Assembly: GCA_047975545.1 (NCBI GenBank) | Contig: JBKEDS010000008.1 | Span: forward strand, 1 to 64,000 | Source of the DNA: JBKEDS01 sp047975545 | GTDB lineage: Bacteria; Bacteroidota; Bacteroidia; Flavobacteriales; Flavobacteriaceae | Reading direction: 5' to 3' | DNA length: 64,000 nt | Shown: positions 53,047 to 61,836 of the stretch, in pieces | How positions within the stretch are numbered: position 1 is the first letter of the stretch | Layout: each line of letters begins with the position of its first letter | Made by a program: the position numbers and the translations under genes | The notes under the pieces: generated by a model | Told to the model about the DNA's origin: nothing | The model's database searches: none | What the model saw: only the letters and a program-made list of their open reading frames with translations

Positions 53047-53226
53047 ACCAATGATGAAAAAATCTTCCGCAAGAACCTTATGAGTCCAACGGGAGAAAAC
53101 GCAAAGTATTATGCCTACGACGTTAATTCTGTGGCGGGAAATTTTTCGTTCCCCAGTTCGTAGTTTGTCATTAATTAAGATGCTTTAAAAATCCGGAAAC
53201 AAAATATTTAACTTGTATTTATTCGT
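53047..53226 (+). other. Short gap with a possible coding remnant
   Basis: A 32-codon open stretch around 53065-53163 (NLMSPTGENAKYYAYDVNSV, then AGNFSFPSS and stop) looks protein-like in composition but has no full gene around it. It may be the 3' remnant of a lost gene. I find no match to a named family. Confidence 0.3.
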
Positions 53227-54081
53227 ATGGAAGAAATAGTTTTAAATGACGGGAACAAAATACCAATTATTGGTTTTGGCACATATAAATCTACTAAGGA
53301 AAACGGTATTCAAACCATAAAAAATGCCCTATCAAAAGGCTATAGGCTTTTTGACACAGCCGCCAAATACGACAACGAGGAAGACGTTGGAAAAGCAATA
53401 TACGACAGCGAAGTTAACCGAAACGAGGTTATTATTACAACAAAATTATGGCGTGAAAATTTAGGGTATACCGAAACTAAAAAGGCCTTTGAAAAATCCT
53501 TAAAAAAATTGGGATTAAACTATGTGGACTTATATTTAATCCATTGGCCGGCCAACGAAAAAAACTATACAAATTGGCAAAAAGCAAATGCCGACAGTTG
53601 GCGGGCCATGGAGGAGCTACAGGCCGACGGAAAAATAAAATCTATTGGCGTAAGCAATTTTTGGCAAGAGCATTTAAACGCACTTTTTAAAACCGCAAAT
53701 GTAATTCCCGCAGTTAACCAAATCGAGTTTCACCCGGGCTATTGGCAACCCGAACTAACCCTGTTTTGTAAAAACAACGGTATTACGGTCGAGTCTTGGT
53801 CGCCTTTGGCAAGAGGGAAGGTTTTTGGCAACGCCGTTTTGGAAACATTAGCAAAAAGGCACAACAAGTCGGTTTCGCAGGTTTGTTTGCGCTGGGTAAC
53901 CCAACACGGAGCCATTGTTATCCCAAAATCGAGCACGCTTCAAAGGATTGAAGAAAACATTAACATTTTCGACTTCAAATTATCAGAAGATGAAATGAGG
54001 CAAATAAACGAAATTCCCGAAATGGGGTTTAGTGGCGAGCTTCCTAATATTTGGCCGGAAGTGGTTAATGTAAAAAATTAA
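53227..54081 (+). CDS. Aldo/keto reductase
   Basis: The product is a 284-aa NADPH-dependent oxidoreductase of the TIM-barrel AKR family. The catalytic tetrad is visible: Asp in LFDTAAKYDNEE, Tyr in the same motif, Lys in IITTKLWREN, and His in LYLIHWPAN. The cofactor signature IPKSSTLQRIEENINIFDF is near the C-terminus. The substrate is unknown; detoxification of small aldehydes is typical. Confidence 0.92.
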   Translation: MEEIVLNDGNKIPIIGFGTYKSTKENGIQTIKNALSKGYRLFDTAAKYDNEEDVGKAIYDSEVNRNEVIITTKLWRENLGYTETKKAFEKSLKKLGLNYVDLYLIHWPANEKNYTNWQKANADSWRAMEELQADGKIKSIGVSNFWQEHLNALFKTANVIPAVNQIEFHPGYWQPELTLFCKNNGITVESWSPLARGKVFGNAVLETLAKRHNKSVSQVCLRWVTQHGAIVIPKSSTLQRIEENINIFDFKLSEDEMRQINEIPEMGFSGELPNIWPEVVNVKN

Positions 54082-54116
54082 AGCGGTTCAAGTTTACACT
54101 TAAACCGCTATTGTTT
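54082..54116. terminator. Bidirectional terminator between convergent genes
   Basis: The hairpin agcggttcaagt/acttaaaccgct has one mismatch. It lies directly after the aldo/keto reductase stop and before the end of the convergent VOC gene. Confidence 0.6.
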
Positions 54117-54144
54117 ATACAACTCTGTATGCGCTCGTTCTTTT

Positions 54145-54639
54145 TTAATTTGGCGAATGAAGCCCGATTTTGTTTCCTTCCGAGTCGTGGAAAATGGCAA
54201 AGTAGCCAACTTCGTCGGCATGAGGGGTTTTGGGCACAATAATTTTTCCACCATTTTCTTCTACTTTATCAAGAATAATTTGCAGGTTATTCCCGCCATT
54301 AAAGTAAATGGTAACGCCGCTGGCAGAAGGCTCGTAACCTTCACCTTTCATAATAACCCCTGTAACCATTTGGTCTTGGTAAGGAAATAGGCCCATTTCC
54401 ATTCCCGGAAATTCTAATTTTTCAATATCCACTCCTAAAATTTCTTTGTAAAAGTTAATGGCCCGTGAAATGTCGGTTGCCGGAATTTCAAAAATTGAAA
54501 TGTAACTATTCATGTTCTGTATGTTTTTTGGGTTTGTTTCTTTAGTTTGAATTTGCTCCGCAGTTGAAGAATCTTTGTTTTTACAGGACACAATGCTGAA
54601 TGTTAGGGCAATAAATGCAATACCTATTTTTGTTTTCAT
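54145..54639 (-). CDS. VOC family (glyoxalase-like) protein with lipoprotein signal
   Basis: The product is a 164-aa protein. The N-terminus MKTKIGIAFIALTFSIVSC is a lipoprotein signal (Cys19), followed by a polar linker. The VOC fold begins at MNSYISIFEIPATDISRAIN, and ends HADEVGYFAIFHDSEGNKIG. A membrane-anchored VOC protein is unusual, since most are cytosolic. Translation from the internal MNSYIS (about residue 44) would give a normal cytosolic form. It lies 75 bp downstream of the AraC-type gene on the same strand. Confidence 0.87.
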   Translation of the reverse strand: MKTKIGIAFIALTFSIVSCKNKDSSTAEQIQTKETNPKNIQNMNSYISIFEIPATDISRAINFYKEILGVDIEKLEFPGMEMGLFPYQDQMVTGVIMKGEGYEPSASGVTIYFNGGNNLQIILDKVEENGGKIIVPKTPHADEVGYFAIFHDSEGNKIGLHSPN

Positions 54640-54713
54640 TTTTAGTTTGCTATTGATGGAACAAAACTAATAGTTGAAAGCTGGTTAAAATTGTAAAAAT
54701 GCGACACCTTAAT

Positions 54714-55538
54714 TTATTGAATGCTTTTGTAAAAAAGGGTAGAAAGCGACAAACCTTCGTGTGCAAGAAATGCTTTAGGGTTTATTCCCGTAAATTCCTT
54801 AAAATCTTTTATAAAGTGGGCTTGGTCAAAATACTCACTTTTATGGGCAATGTCGGTTAGATTTTCGGACTCTTGGTTGAGCAACATTTTTAAGGCGGAT
54901 TGCAGCCTAATGACTTTTCCTAATTGTTTTGGGCTTACCCCGATTTGCTTTTTGAAATTTCTTTCGAGTTGTCTTCGTTTTGACAAATCGTCCTCAAGGA
55001 TTGTATTTATTGAAACATTTCCGTTTGTTGAAAAAATGGCATCAACGGTATTTTTTACAATTCTATTAATCGTTTTCCCGTCATTAAGCCTATCCGCAAG
55101 AAATTTTTCGATAATGTTAATCCGCTGTTCCGTGTTTTTTGCTTTGGTTATTTTTTGCTCCAAACAACCTGCGGTTTTTGTTCCAAAAAGTTGGCCTAAG
55201 GGTGTTTCCTTATCTACCAAATTACTAATGGGTTCCGAAACAAAATTGGCAAAACCGTAAGGATAAAATCGAACCGCGAATGTTTTAACAAATCCGGTTG
55301 GCGCAATGTAAAAAGGCTCAATGGTTTGCCCAAGTACCATTGCACGGGGCTGGAGTATAAATTCGTTTTCGGAGGTGTAGCGTTTTATGTCGTCCCCAAG
55401 GATAAAAGCCATTTCAATACAGCCGTCCGGCACGATTCGTTGTTTTTGCGGTTCGTTTTGCCGGGGTACTTCCAAGGTCCAATAACAGCTAACAAACGAT
55501 TTTAAGGTTGTATGGGGTTGGTATGTTTGATAGTTCAT
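54714..55538 (-). CDS. AraC family transcriptional regulator
   Basis: The product is a 274-aa regulator. The N-terminal domain (MNYQTYQPHTTLKSFVSCYW) is of the DUF6597 type. The C-terminal double HTH (about residues 165-260) includes LTDIAHKSEYFDQAHFIKDF and FTGINPKAFL. It probably controls adjacent small-enzyme genes on the same strand (VOC, ABM), which is an inference from position. Confidence 0.9.
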   Translation of the reverse strand: MNYQTYQPHTTLKSFVSCYWTLEVPRQNEPQKQRIVPDGCIEMAFILGDDIKRYTSENEFILQPRAMVLGQTIEPFYIAPTGFVKTFAVRFYPYGFANFVSEPISNLVDKETPLGQLFGTKTAGCLEQKITKAKNTEQRINIIEKFLADRLNDGKTINRIVKNTVDAIFSTNGNVSINTILEDDLSKRRQLERNFKKQIGVSPKQLGKVIRLQSALKMLLNQESENLTDIAHKSEYFDQAHFIKDFKEFTGINPKAFLAHEGLSLSTLFYKSIQ

Positions 55539-55610
55539 TTATCGTTCGGGTGAAACTGAAAATTTTAGACTTCGAAATTCCGCACTACTTGTAGCTATGT
55601 TGTGCGTTGG

Positions 55611-55931
55611 TTATTCTTTTTCAAATTCGTAATCGCGTTCTACTTTTGCTATTCTTGTTTTAAAACGCTTGTACCATTTATTTCGTCCTTTTTCCCTTGC
55701 AATAGAATGGTCGGCGTTTTCTTTCCATTTTTGTATGGCTTTCAAATCGCGCCAATACGAAACCGTTATTCCAAGTTCATTTCTTGCACTTTCAACGCCG
55801 AGAAATCCATCTTGTTCTTGCGCTAATTTCACCATTTTGTCTGCCATTTCAGAATAACCGTTATCGCCTTTTGTTCTATTTGAACTAAAAATTACCGCAT
55901 AGTATGGTGGTTTTGGCGTTTTGGCAATCAT
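55611..55931 (-). CDS. Antibiotic biosynthesis monooxygenase (ABM) family protein
   Basis: The product is a 106-aa ferredoxin-like dimeric barrel protein. The motifs are YAVIFSSNRTKGDNGYSEMA, QEQDGFLGVESARNELGITV and SYWRDLKAIQKWKENADHSI. ABM proteins include heme- or quinone-modifying enzymes, but small stand-alone members are uncharacterised. It lies 20 bp downstream of the second VOC gene on the same strand. Confidence 0.88.
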   Translation of the reverse strand: MIAKTPKPPYYAVIFSSNRTKGDNGYSEMADKMVKLAQEQDGFLGVESARNELGITVSYWRDLKAIQKWKENADHSIAREKGRNKWYKRFKTRIAKVERDYEFEKE

Positions 55932-55951
55932 ATTATTATAAATTTTAACGT

Positions 55952-56335
55952 CTATATTTTTTTTGCAAAAGCGATAATGTTTCCGTCAAAATCGGAAATA
56001 TAGCCAACTTCGTCGCCCCAATCCCTATTTTGGAGTTTACTAATTTCCTTTCCTCCCAATTCAATTCCCCTTTTGATGTATTTAAGCGGATTATTTACTT
56101 TCAAGTAAAGTTCGCACCTTGGAATTCCATTTCCTTTTCTTGGGTGCGGCAACTTGTCCAGAATAATTTTTGCCATTCCATCTTCGGGCATAAGCCCTAA
56201 TTTTACATTTTCGGCAAGTTTAAATTCAGTCATTCCGGGAACATCTAAAAAGGGTTTTGTACCCAAAAGTTTTTCATAAAACGCTTTGCTTTTGCTTTGT
56301 TCGTTCACGTATAGTATAAATTCTATTTCATCCAT
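55952..56335 (-). CDS. VOC family protein (glyoxalase/dioxygenase-like)
   Basis: The product is a 127-aa cytosolic protein with paired beta-alpha-beta-beta-beta modules. The N-terminal half is FILYVNEQSKSKAFYEKLLG. The C-terminal half ends WGDEVGYISDFDGNIIAFAK with the usual Glu. The substrate cannot be read from sequence. A MITE-like repeat begins 8 bp before its start codon, so its promoter lies in or beyond that repeat. Confidence 0.88.
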   Translation of the reverse strand: MDEIEFILYVNEQSKSKAFYEKLLGTKPFLDVPGMTEFKLAENVKLGLMPEDGMAKIILDKLPHPRKGNGIPRCELYLKVNNPLKYIKRGIELGGKEISKLQNRDWGDEVGYISDFDGNIIAFAKKI

Positions 56336-56342
56336 TCATATC

Positions 56343-56475
56343 TATTGTTATGTCAACTCTGAATTTAGTATAGAGATTGCTTCGTCGTCGTGCCTCCTTC
56401 TCGCAATGACGTCATTGCGACGACAGAGGAGGAAGCAATCCCATCCGTCAATTTTAATTTGACATAACACTATTA
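56343..56475 (-). repeat. MITE-like palindromic repeat, copy 3 (best preserved)
   Basis: The ends are tattgttatgtcaactctga and, inverted, taatagtgttatgtcaaatt. Inner arms are gattgcttcgtcgtc and gaggaggaagcaatc. The exact centre, tcgcaatgacgtcattgcga (56401-56420), is a perfect 20-bp palindrome. It fills the space between the VOC and thioredoxin genes. Confidence 0.85.
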
Positions 56476-56507
56476 CTTGCGCTCTTAACACACTCATATT
56501 GACCTTT

Positions 56508-57344
56508 TTAAATTGATTTTAAAAACGTATCGGCTTTTGCAAGTTCGGATTCGTTTAGCTTGCTTTTCCAAATTTCAACCTGGTCGGTATCGCCATTTTT
56601 AGAACAACATATATAATTAAGAAACCAATAATGGCTTTTGTTAAACGCATCCAAACTTTCTTCTTCAATTTTATCCAACAGTTTACTTGCCCGTTTGCTG
56701 TTGTTTAAAATTAAAACCCGCTGAATGTTGTAAAGTTCCATTTTTTGGGAATACCAGTCTTTATTTTTAACGTCTTCTTTTTTTAATAATTTTTCGGAAA
56801 TACCAAAATATTCGTCCGAGGCGTTTAAAAAGTCGTTACGTATATTTTTATCCAAAAGCACACTAAAATCGTTATATTTTGAAGCCAATCGGAACGAAGT
56901 AAGAAAGGTTTGATTGGCATAAAACTGGGTTAGGCTTATTTTTAAAAAAGTGGTATTAACGGCATATTTTTTTAACAAACCAACAACATAGCCCTTGGGC
57001 TTATACCCTATTTCCTTGTGTATTACCGTACCGTTTCCATCCATTATAAATATGTACGGAATACCTTTAACGTCGTATTTAGAAGCTAAATCGTTTCGGG
57101 TGTCAATATCCACCTTAACGGGAACATAGCCTTCCATTAAGGCTCCAACGTCTTTTTTACCCCAGGACTCGGCGTCCATTTTTTGGCATGGCCCGCACCA
57201 GGTTGCCCAAAAATCCACCAACATAAGTTTGTCCGTAGCCAAGGCCATTTTTTGCGCATCTTCAAACGATGTAAGCCAGTTTGTTGCATTGCCCATACCT
57301 GCTAAGTATAAAAACAATACACCTGTAAATAGAATTTTTTTCAC
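56508..57344 (-). CDS. Exported thioredoxin-fold protein
   Basis: The product is a 278-aa protein. A signal peptide (about residues 1-20, VLFLYLAGMGNA) precedes a thioredoxin domain with the active site WATWCGPCQKMD at about 46-57 and the cis-Pro loop VKGIPYIFIMDG. A helical extension of about 140 aa (after residue 135) has no recognisable domain. It is probably a periplasmic disulfide reductant or chaperone-like reductase. Confidence 0.9.
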   Translation of the reverse strand: MKKILFTGVLFLYLAGMGNATNWLTSFEDAQKMALATDKLMLVDFWATWCGPCQKMDAESWGKKDVGALMEGYVPVKVDIDTRNDLASKYDVKGIPYIFIMDGNGTVIHKEIGYKPKGYVVGLLKKYAVNTTFLKISLTQFYANQTFLTSFRLASKYNDFSVLLDKNIRNDFLNASDEYFGISEKLLKKEDVKNKDWYSQKMELYNIQRVLILNNSKRASKLLDKIEEESLDAFNKSHYWFLNYICCSKNGDTDQVEIWKSKLNESELAKADTFLKSI

Positions 57345-57389
57345 AATATTTTAATTTGTAGTTAAAATACTATATTTCAAGATAAAAAC

Positions 57390-57884
57390 CTAATATTTTA
57401 TACTATTTTTCATAGCCTCAACAATATTAAAAGCTGCCGGACAAATGGCCACGTTTTTTAAGGTTAAGTTTGAAATTTGTTGGAACTTTTTTCGGTCGGT
57501 ATGCGGAAATTCGCGGCAAGCCTTGGGGCGCACCTCGTAAATGGAACAATAATTATCGGCGCCCAAAAACGTACAGGGCACAGTTTGCAATACATAATCG
57601 TTGTCCTCGTCAATGCGCAAATAATCGTCAATAAACTGTTTTGGTTTTATCCTGAAAAATTTGGCTATACGCTCAATATCCTTATCGGTAAACAACGGCC
57701 CGGTGGTTTTACAACAATTGGCACATTGCAGGCAATTGGTACGCTTAAACTCGGCATCGTGCAAATCCTGCATAATATAATCCAAATTTTTCGGCGGCTT
57801 ATTTTTTAGCTTAGCAAAAAACTTTTTGTTTTCGTTATGCTTATCTTTGGCTTGTTTTGGCAGGTTATTTATTAGGTCTTGCAT
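57390..57884 (-). CDS. YkgJ family cysteine cluster protein
   Basis: The product is a 164-aa protein with clustered cysteines typical of CxxCxxCC iron or zinc binding proteins. The N-terminal cluster is TNCLQCANCCKTTGPLF. Later Cys are in VPCTFLGADNYCSIYEVRPK and ACREFPH, with one near the C-terminus (AICPAA). The function of the family is unknown. Confidence 0.92.
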   Translation of the reverse strand: MQDLINNLPKQAKDKHNENKKFFAKLKNKPPKNLDYIMQDLHDAEFKRTNCLQCANCCKTTGPLFTDKDIERIAKFFRIKPKQFIDDYLRIDEDNDYVLQTVPCTFLGADNYCSIYEVRPKACREFPHTDRKKFQQISNLTLKNVAICPAAFNIVEAMKNSIKY

Positions 57885-58013
57885 GGCGTAAAAATAATAC
57901 TTTTGTTTTAAAAAGCATTTCGCAGAATATGCAGAATATCACGGAATTTGGATTATAAAATTATAAATACCCATCAAACAAATTTAGCGGAAAAATATTT
58001 AAAAAGAACACAT

Positions 58014-58709
58014 ATGAAAGACCTTTTCGGAAACGCCTTATTGGATTATTTCAACGGCAATTATACCGAAGACCTTGTTACGGCAACCAGTATTTCGGAC
58101 GACGACGAGTTGCCCCTACCCTATTTGTTCCGAAGTTTTCCTGAAATGCCCAAATTGGAGCAAAAAGCCTTAAAATTGGCAAAAGGCAAGGTTTTGGATG
58201 TTGGCTGCGGTGCCGGAAGCCACAGCTTATACTTGCAGGAAAAAGGCTTTAACGTTAAGGCCATAGACATTTCGGAAGGTGCTATTACGGTAGCAAAAAA
58301 CAGAGGAATTATTAATGCCGAAAAAAAGCATATTTTAGACGAAACCGAAACCTTCGACACCATTTTACTGCTTATGAACGGTACGGGTATTTTTCAAAAA
58401 CTATCGCAGGTTTCCAAATATTTATCGCATTTAAAAAGCCTTTTAAAACCCGGCGGACAAATTTTAATCGACTCGTCGGATATTAAATATATGTACGAAG
58501 ACGACGATGGCGGGTTTTGGATAGACACCAATGCCGAATATTACGGCGAAATAGACTACTTTTTAAGTTATAAAGGTGAAGACGAAACGCCCCTAAAATG
58601 GCTTTACCTCGATTTTAACACCTTAAAATTGGCCAGTGAAACCGTTGGCCTAAACTGCAAATTAGTTGCCGATGGCCCGCATTACGATTATTTGGCCAAG
58701 TTGTATTAA
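58014..58709 (+). CDS. Class I SAM-dependent methyltransferase
   Basis: The product is a 231-aa methyltransferase. The start at 58014 gives MKDLFGNALLDYFNG. Motif I is VLDVGCGAGSHSLYLQEKGF, and the acidic residue after beta-2 is in VKAIDISEGAI. Post-I motifs include FDTILLLMNGTGIFQKL and LLKPGGQILIDSSDI. The substrate is unknown. Its 3' end overlaps the convergent NDH-2 gene by 4 bp. Confidence 0.88.
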   Translation: MKDLFGNALLDYFNGNYTEDLVTATSISDDDELPLPYLFRSFPEMPKLEQKALKLAKGKVLDVGCGAGSHSLYLQEKGFNVKAIDISEGAITVAKNRGIINAEKKHILDETETFDTILLLMNGTGIFQKLSQVSKYLSHLKSLLKPGGQILIDSSDIKYMYEDDDGGFWIDTNAEYYGEIDYFLSYKGEDETPLKWLYLDFNTLKLASETVGLNCKLVADGPHYDYLAKLY

Positions 58710-59986
58710 GTCGGTTTGTTTTCCTTATTCCGTTCCGAAGGTTTAATTATCATCCTAAACGATTGGTCCTTGTAAACGTAATAGCCAATCCAATCCAGGA
58801 ACGTACGCATTCGATTTTTAAAGTTTACCAGACTCATAATGTGAACAAAAATCCATATTAGCCAGGCAAAAAAACCTTTAATAAAATACTTTTGCTTAGG
58901 AAAATCCAGTACGGCCTTATTACGCCCAATAATAGCCAACGCCCCTTTATCGTTATACCTAAAGGGTTTCCAAGCATTATTGCCACGGCTTAAATTAAGG
59001 GCCAAGTTTTTGGCTTGCTGTATAGCGGGCTGCGCCAATTGCGGATGGCCGTTGGGGTATTGCCCGTCGCCCACAATCAAGGCGCAATCGCCAAGGGCGT
59101 AAATATTGTTGTAGCCTTCGACCAAATTATAAACATTGGTTTTTAATCGGCTACCCCTACCAAGGCTTTCGGGCGCAAAGCCATCGAAAGTTTTGGCTTT
59201 TACCCCTGCTGCCCAAATTAAGTTTTTGGTTTTTATTTGGGTGCCGTCGGACAAGAAAACGGTTTCGTCGTAAAAATCCTTAACCAAGGTATTTAGTTTA
59301 ATTTCTACTCCAAATTCTTTAAGTTTTTTATAAGTGTAACGTTGTGCGTTTTCGGACATTACGGCCAAAACGGCGGGTGTGCCATCGATTAAATAAATAT
59401 CGCCCAAATCGTCCTCGCTAAGTTCGGGGTAATCCTTGCGCATAACCGAAGCCCGCATTTCGGACAAAATACCCGAAAGCTCTACGCCCGTTGGTCCTGC
59501 CCCGGCAATAACAAAACTTAGCAGTTTTTTACGGTCTTCACGCTTTTCCAATCGTGTTGCCCTATCCAATCGGGTTAAAATAGCGTTGCGCAACGATAGG
59601 GCATCGCTTATGGTTTTCATGGGCAAACTGTACATTTCAATATTTTTATTACCGAAAAAATTACTTTCGGTGCCCGTTGCCATAATCAATATGTCGTATT
59701 GCAGCTCGCCATTGCTTAATATTACTTTGTTTTGGCTTGGCACTACTTGTTTTAGCTCGCCCAAACGGAACCTTACGCTTTTTTTGTTTCGTAATATTTT
59801 ACGAAACGGATAGCTTATGGCCGAAGGCTCCATAAACCCCGAGGATACTTGGTAGATTAAGGGTGGAAAAAAGTTGTAGTTGTTAACATCTACCAATGTT
59901 ATTTTATAATCGGGGTTGTTGCCTATTTGGTTAACAAACTCCAGTCCGGCAAAACCGCCGCCTATTATTACTATGTGTTTTTTCAT
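58706..59986 (-). CDS. Type II NADH dehydrogenase-like FAD oxidoreductase
   Basis: The product is a 426-aa protein with two Rossmann folds. The FAD motif is IVIIGGGFAGLEF at about residues 5-17, the NAD motif is VIAGAGPTGVELSG at about 160-173, and the C-terminal FAD contact is YALGDCALI. C-terminal amphipathic helices (FFAWLIWIFVHIMSLVNF) would attach it to the inner membrane. It passes electrons from NADH to quinone without pumping protons. Confidence 0.93.
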   Translation of the reverse strand: MKKHIVIIGGGFAGLEFVNQIGNNPDYKITLVDVNNYNFFPPLIYQVSSGFMEPSAISYPFRKILRNKKSVRFRLGELKQVVPSQNKVILSNGELQYDILIMATGTESNFFGNKNIEMYSLPMKTISDALSLRNAILTRLDRATRLEKREDRKKLLSFVIAGAGPTGVELSGILSEMRASVMRKDYPELSEDDLGDIYLIDGTPAVLAVMSENAQRYTYKKLKEFGVEIKLNTLVKDFYDETVFLSDGTQIKTKNLIWAAGVKAKTFDGFAPESLGRGSRLKTNVYNLVEGYNNIYALGDCALIVGDGQYPNGHPQLAQPAIQQAKNLALNLSRGNNAWKPFRYNDKGALAIIGRNKAVLDFPKQKYFIKGFFAWLIWIFVHIMSLVNFKNRMRTFLDWIGYYVYKDQSFRMIIKPSERNKENKPT

Positions 59987-60054
59987 TTTTTTGGTTGGGG
60001 TGCCGAAAGAATATAATCCCTAACAAATTTACAATTTTCCCAAATAAAATCCCC

Positions 60055-61773
60055 TTAAAAATCGAATTTATAAGTAGCACCCGCCAAAAACTGGATGCTT
60101 TGTACGGGGAAATTTTGCCAGCGTTGGTAAGCTTCGTTGGCTATGTTATTGGCTTTTGCAAATACCGATAGGCGGTCGTTTACATGGTAGCCTACATGGG
60201 CATTGGCATCGAAATAAGCCTTTAGGGTTGTTGGGGTAAATGTTGTTGGTACGGCGGTGCCTTCCAACTCCAAAATATCCTTGCGCTTACCTATATAATA
60301 TAAATTAGCACCGGCAAACCATTGCTCGGTAATTTGATAGTCCATTAACAAGTTGCCCTTAAAGTCGGGCAGATTCCATGCTTCGGCCTCGGTATCGGTG
60401 TTGTAACTAAAGTATTCGCCTTTTAGGCCTAAGATGAAGTTTCGGTTTAGGTCCACTTGTATTTCGCCCATTAGCCCAAAGGTTTTCACGTCGTCGTAAA
60501 CTATGCCAAAGGAATTTCCATAATCGTAATCGGTTTGGTAGGGATAATTATGGATAACGTTGGCCCTGTACATAGCCTTGTTCTTATCGGCGGTATAACT
60601 TCCGCCTATGTTATAGCCCACGTTACTGGTTATTTTTCCTTTTAGGCCCACAAAGGCATTATATATTTGGTCGGTTGGCGTAATAAACAAGGTGGGCGAC
60701 ACAAAATTGTTTTCGCTTGCAAAATTGCGATAGGTATTTTGGATTAAATTGCCCGTAATGCCGCCGTAGGCAATAAGGGTTTCGTCTACCAATTTATAGG
60801 ATGCTTTTATGTTGGGATACACGTAGAATTTATTTTTATTGAATTCCATATCGTTTAAGTAGAAGAACGAAAGCCCGAGATCCAAGGTTAAATAGTCGTG
60901 CTTTAATTGGTAGGTTGGCGAAAGCCCGATGTTGAAATTGGCATAGTCGATGGCTGCCGTCCTACCGTCGAAACCACCACCGAGGTAGTCTATTTTTATT
61001 TCGGTTGAAATTTCCTCGCGGTTAATTGGCACATCTACCGTTGCTTTGGCGGTAATTCGGTTTTCGCCCGAACCTTGGTTGTCGCCAAAATGCCTTAGGA
61101 CCAAACTGCCCGATTTAATATAGGTATCGTCAAAACTAATATCGCCGCCTACATGGGCATCGTAAAAAGCATGGCCAACATCGATATTATTGGTTTTGGC
61201 AACCGTTACCTGCGACTCGGGAACACCGTACCAATTGTAGGTTTGGTAGCGAAACCCGCCATCCAAGTTCCAAGTTAGGTAGCGCGACCTATTGGTGTAA
61301 TTTACTTTTAGTTTGGAATCGGAAAAACCGTCGTCGAATGATACACCCTCGATATCGCCCTGCGAGGAATGGTGGCTAACGTAACCGCCAATATTTTCGC
61401 TTCGGTTTAGGGCATGGTTTAGGTAAACTTCGCCCAAAATAGTAGTGTACGAACCCAAGCCCAAAGTGGCGTAATTGTCGTATAGTTTTATGGGCTTGGC
61501 CTTTTCTACCGTTGCCGCTTTGCCCTTGGCGGGCGTAAAGGTCGAGGCTACCGGAACCGAAAAGATATTGTATTGTACCGCTTTTTTTGTTTCGGTGGTT
61601 TGGTCGTCCAAAGTTGGGGTTTCCTTCACCTTAAACGCATCGGAAATGGTAGGTGCATAGGGCTTTACAATATCGATAACACCCGTGTTAATGGTATCGT
61701 TTACTTGCGAAAACGTTAGTGTTGTTATTAAGGTGAAAATGGCCGCGGTTATATAATTTGTGTGCTTACGCAT
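60055..61773 (-). CDS. Outer-membrane beta-barrel protein, TonB-receptor-like without plug
   Basis: The product is a 572-aa protein. A signal peptide (FTLITTLTFSQ) precedes a short linker (VIDIVKPYAPTISDAFKVKE) that stands where a plug domain would be. A beta-barrel of aromatic-rich strands follows, and the protein ends in Phe (LAGATYKFDF). Proteins of this type in Bacteroidota are annotated as TonB-dependent receptors and usually follow a TPR protein gene like the one at 63168. Here DUF1016 sits between. The start at 61773 (MRKHTNYITAA) suits the signal peptide; the frame opens at 61833. Confidence 0.85.
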   Translation of the reverse strand: MRKHTNYITAAIFTLITTLTFSQVNDTINTGVIDIVKPYAPTISDAFKVKETPTLDDQTTETKKAVQYNIFSVPVASTFTPAKGKAATVEKAKPIKLYDNYATLGLGSYTTILGEVYLNHALNRSENIGGYVSHHSSQGDIEGVSFDDGFSDSKLKVNYTNRSRYLTWNLDGGFRYQTYNWYGVPESQVTVAKTNNIDVGHAFYDAHVGGDISFDDTYIKSGSLVLRHFGDNQGSGENRITAKATVDVPINREEISTEIKIDYLGGGFDGRTAAIDYANFNIGLSPTYQLKHDYLTLDLGLSFFYLNDMEFNKNKFYVYPNIKASYKLVDETLIAYGGITGNLIQNTYRNFASENNFVSPTLFITPTDQIYNAFVGLKGKITSNVGYNIGGSYTADKNKAMYRANVIHNYPYQTDYDYGNSFGIVYDDVKTFGLMGEIQVDLNRNFILGLKGEYFSYNTDTEAEAWNLPDFKGNLLMDYQITEQWFAGANLYYIGKRKDILELEGTAVPTTFTPTTLKAYFDANAHVGYHVNDRLSVFAKANNIANEAYQRWQNFPVQSIQFLAGATYKFDF

Positions 61774-61836
61774 GTTTTTGTTTAATTTATGTTTTTGTTT
61801 CAGGTTTTGGATTTCAAGTTTAAAACTTTTCAATTT

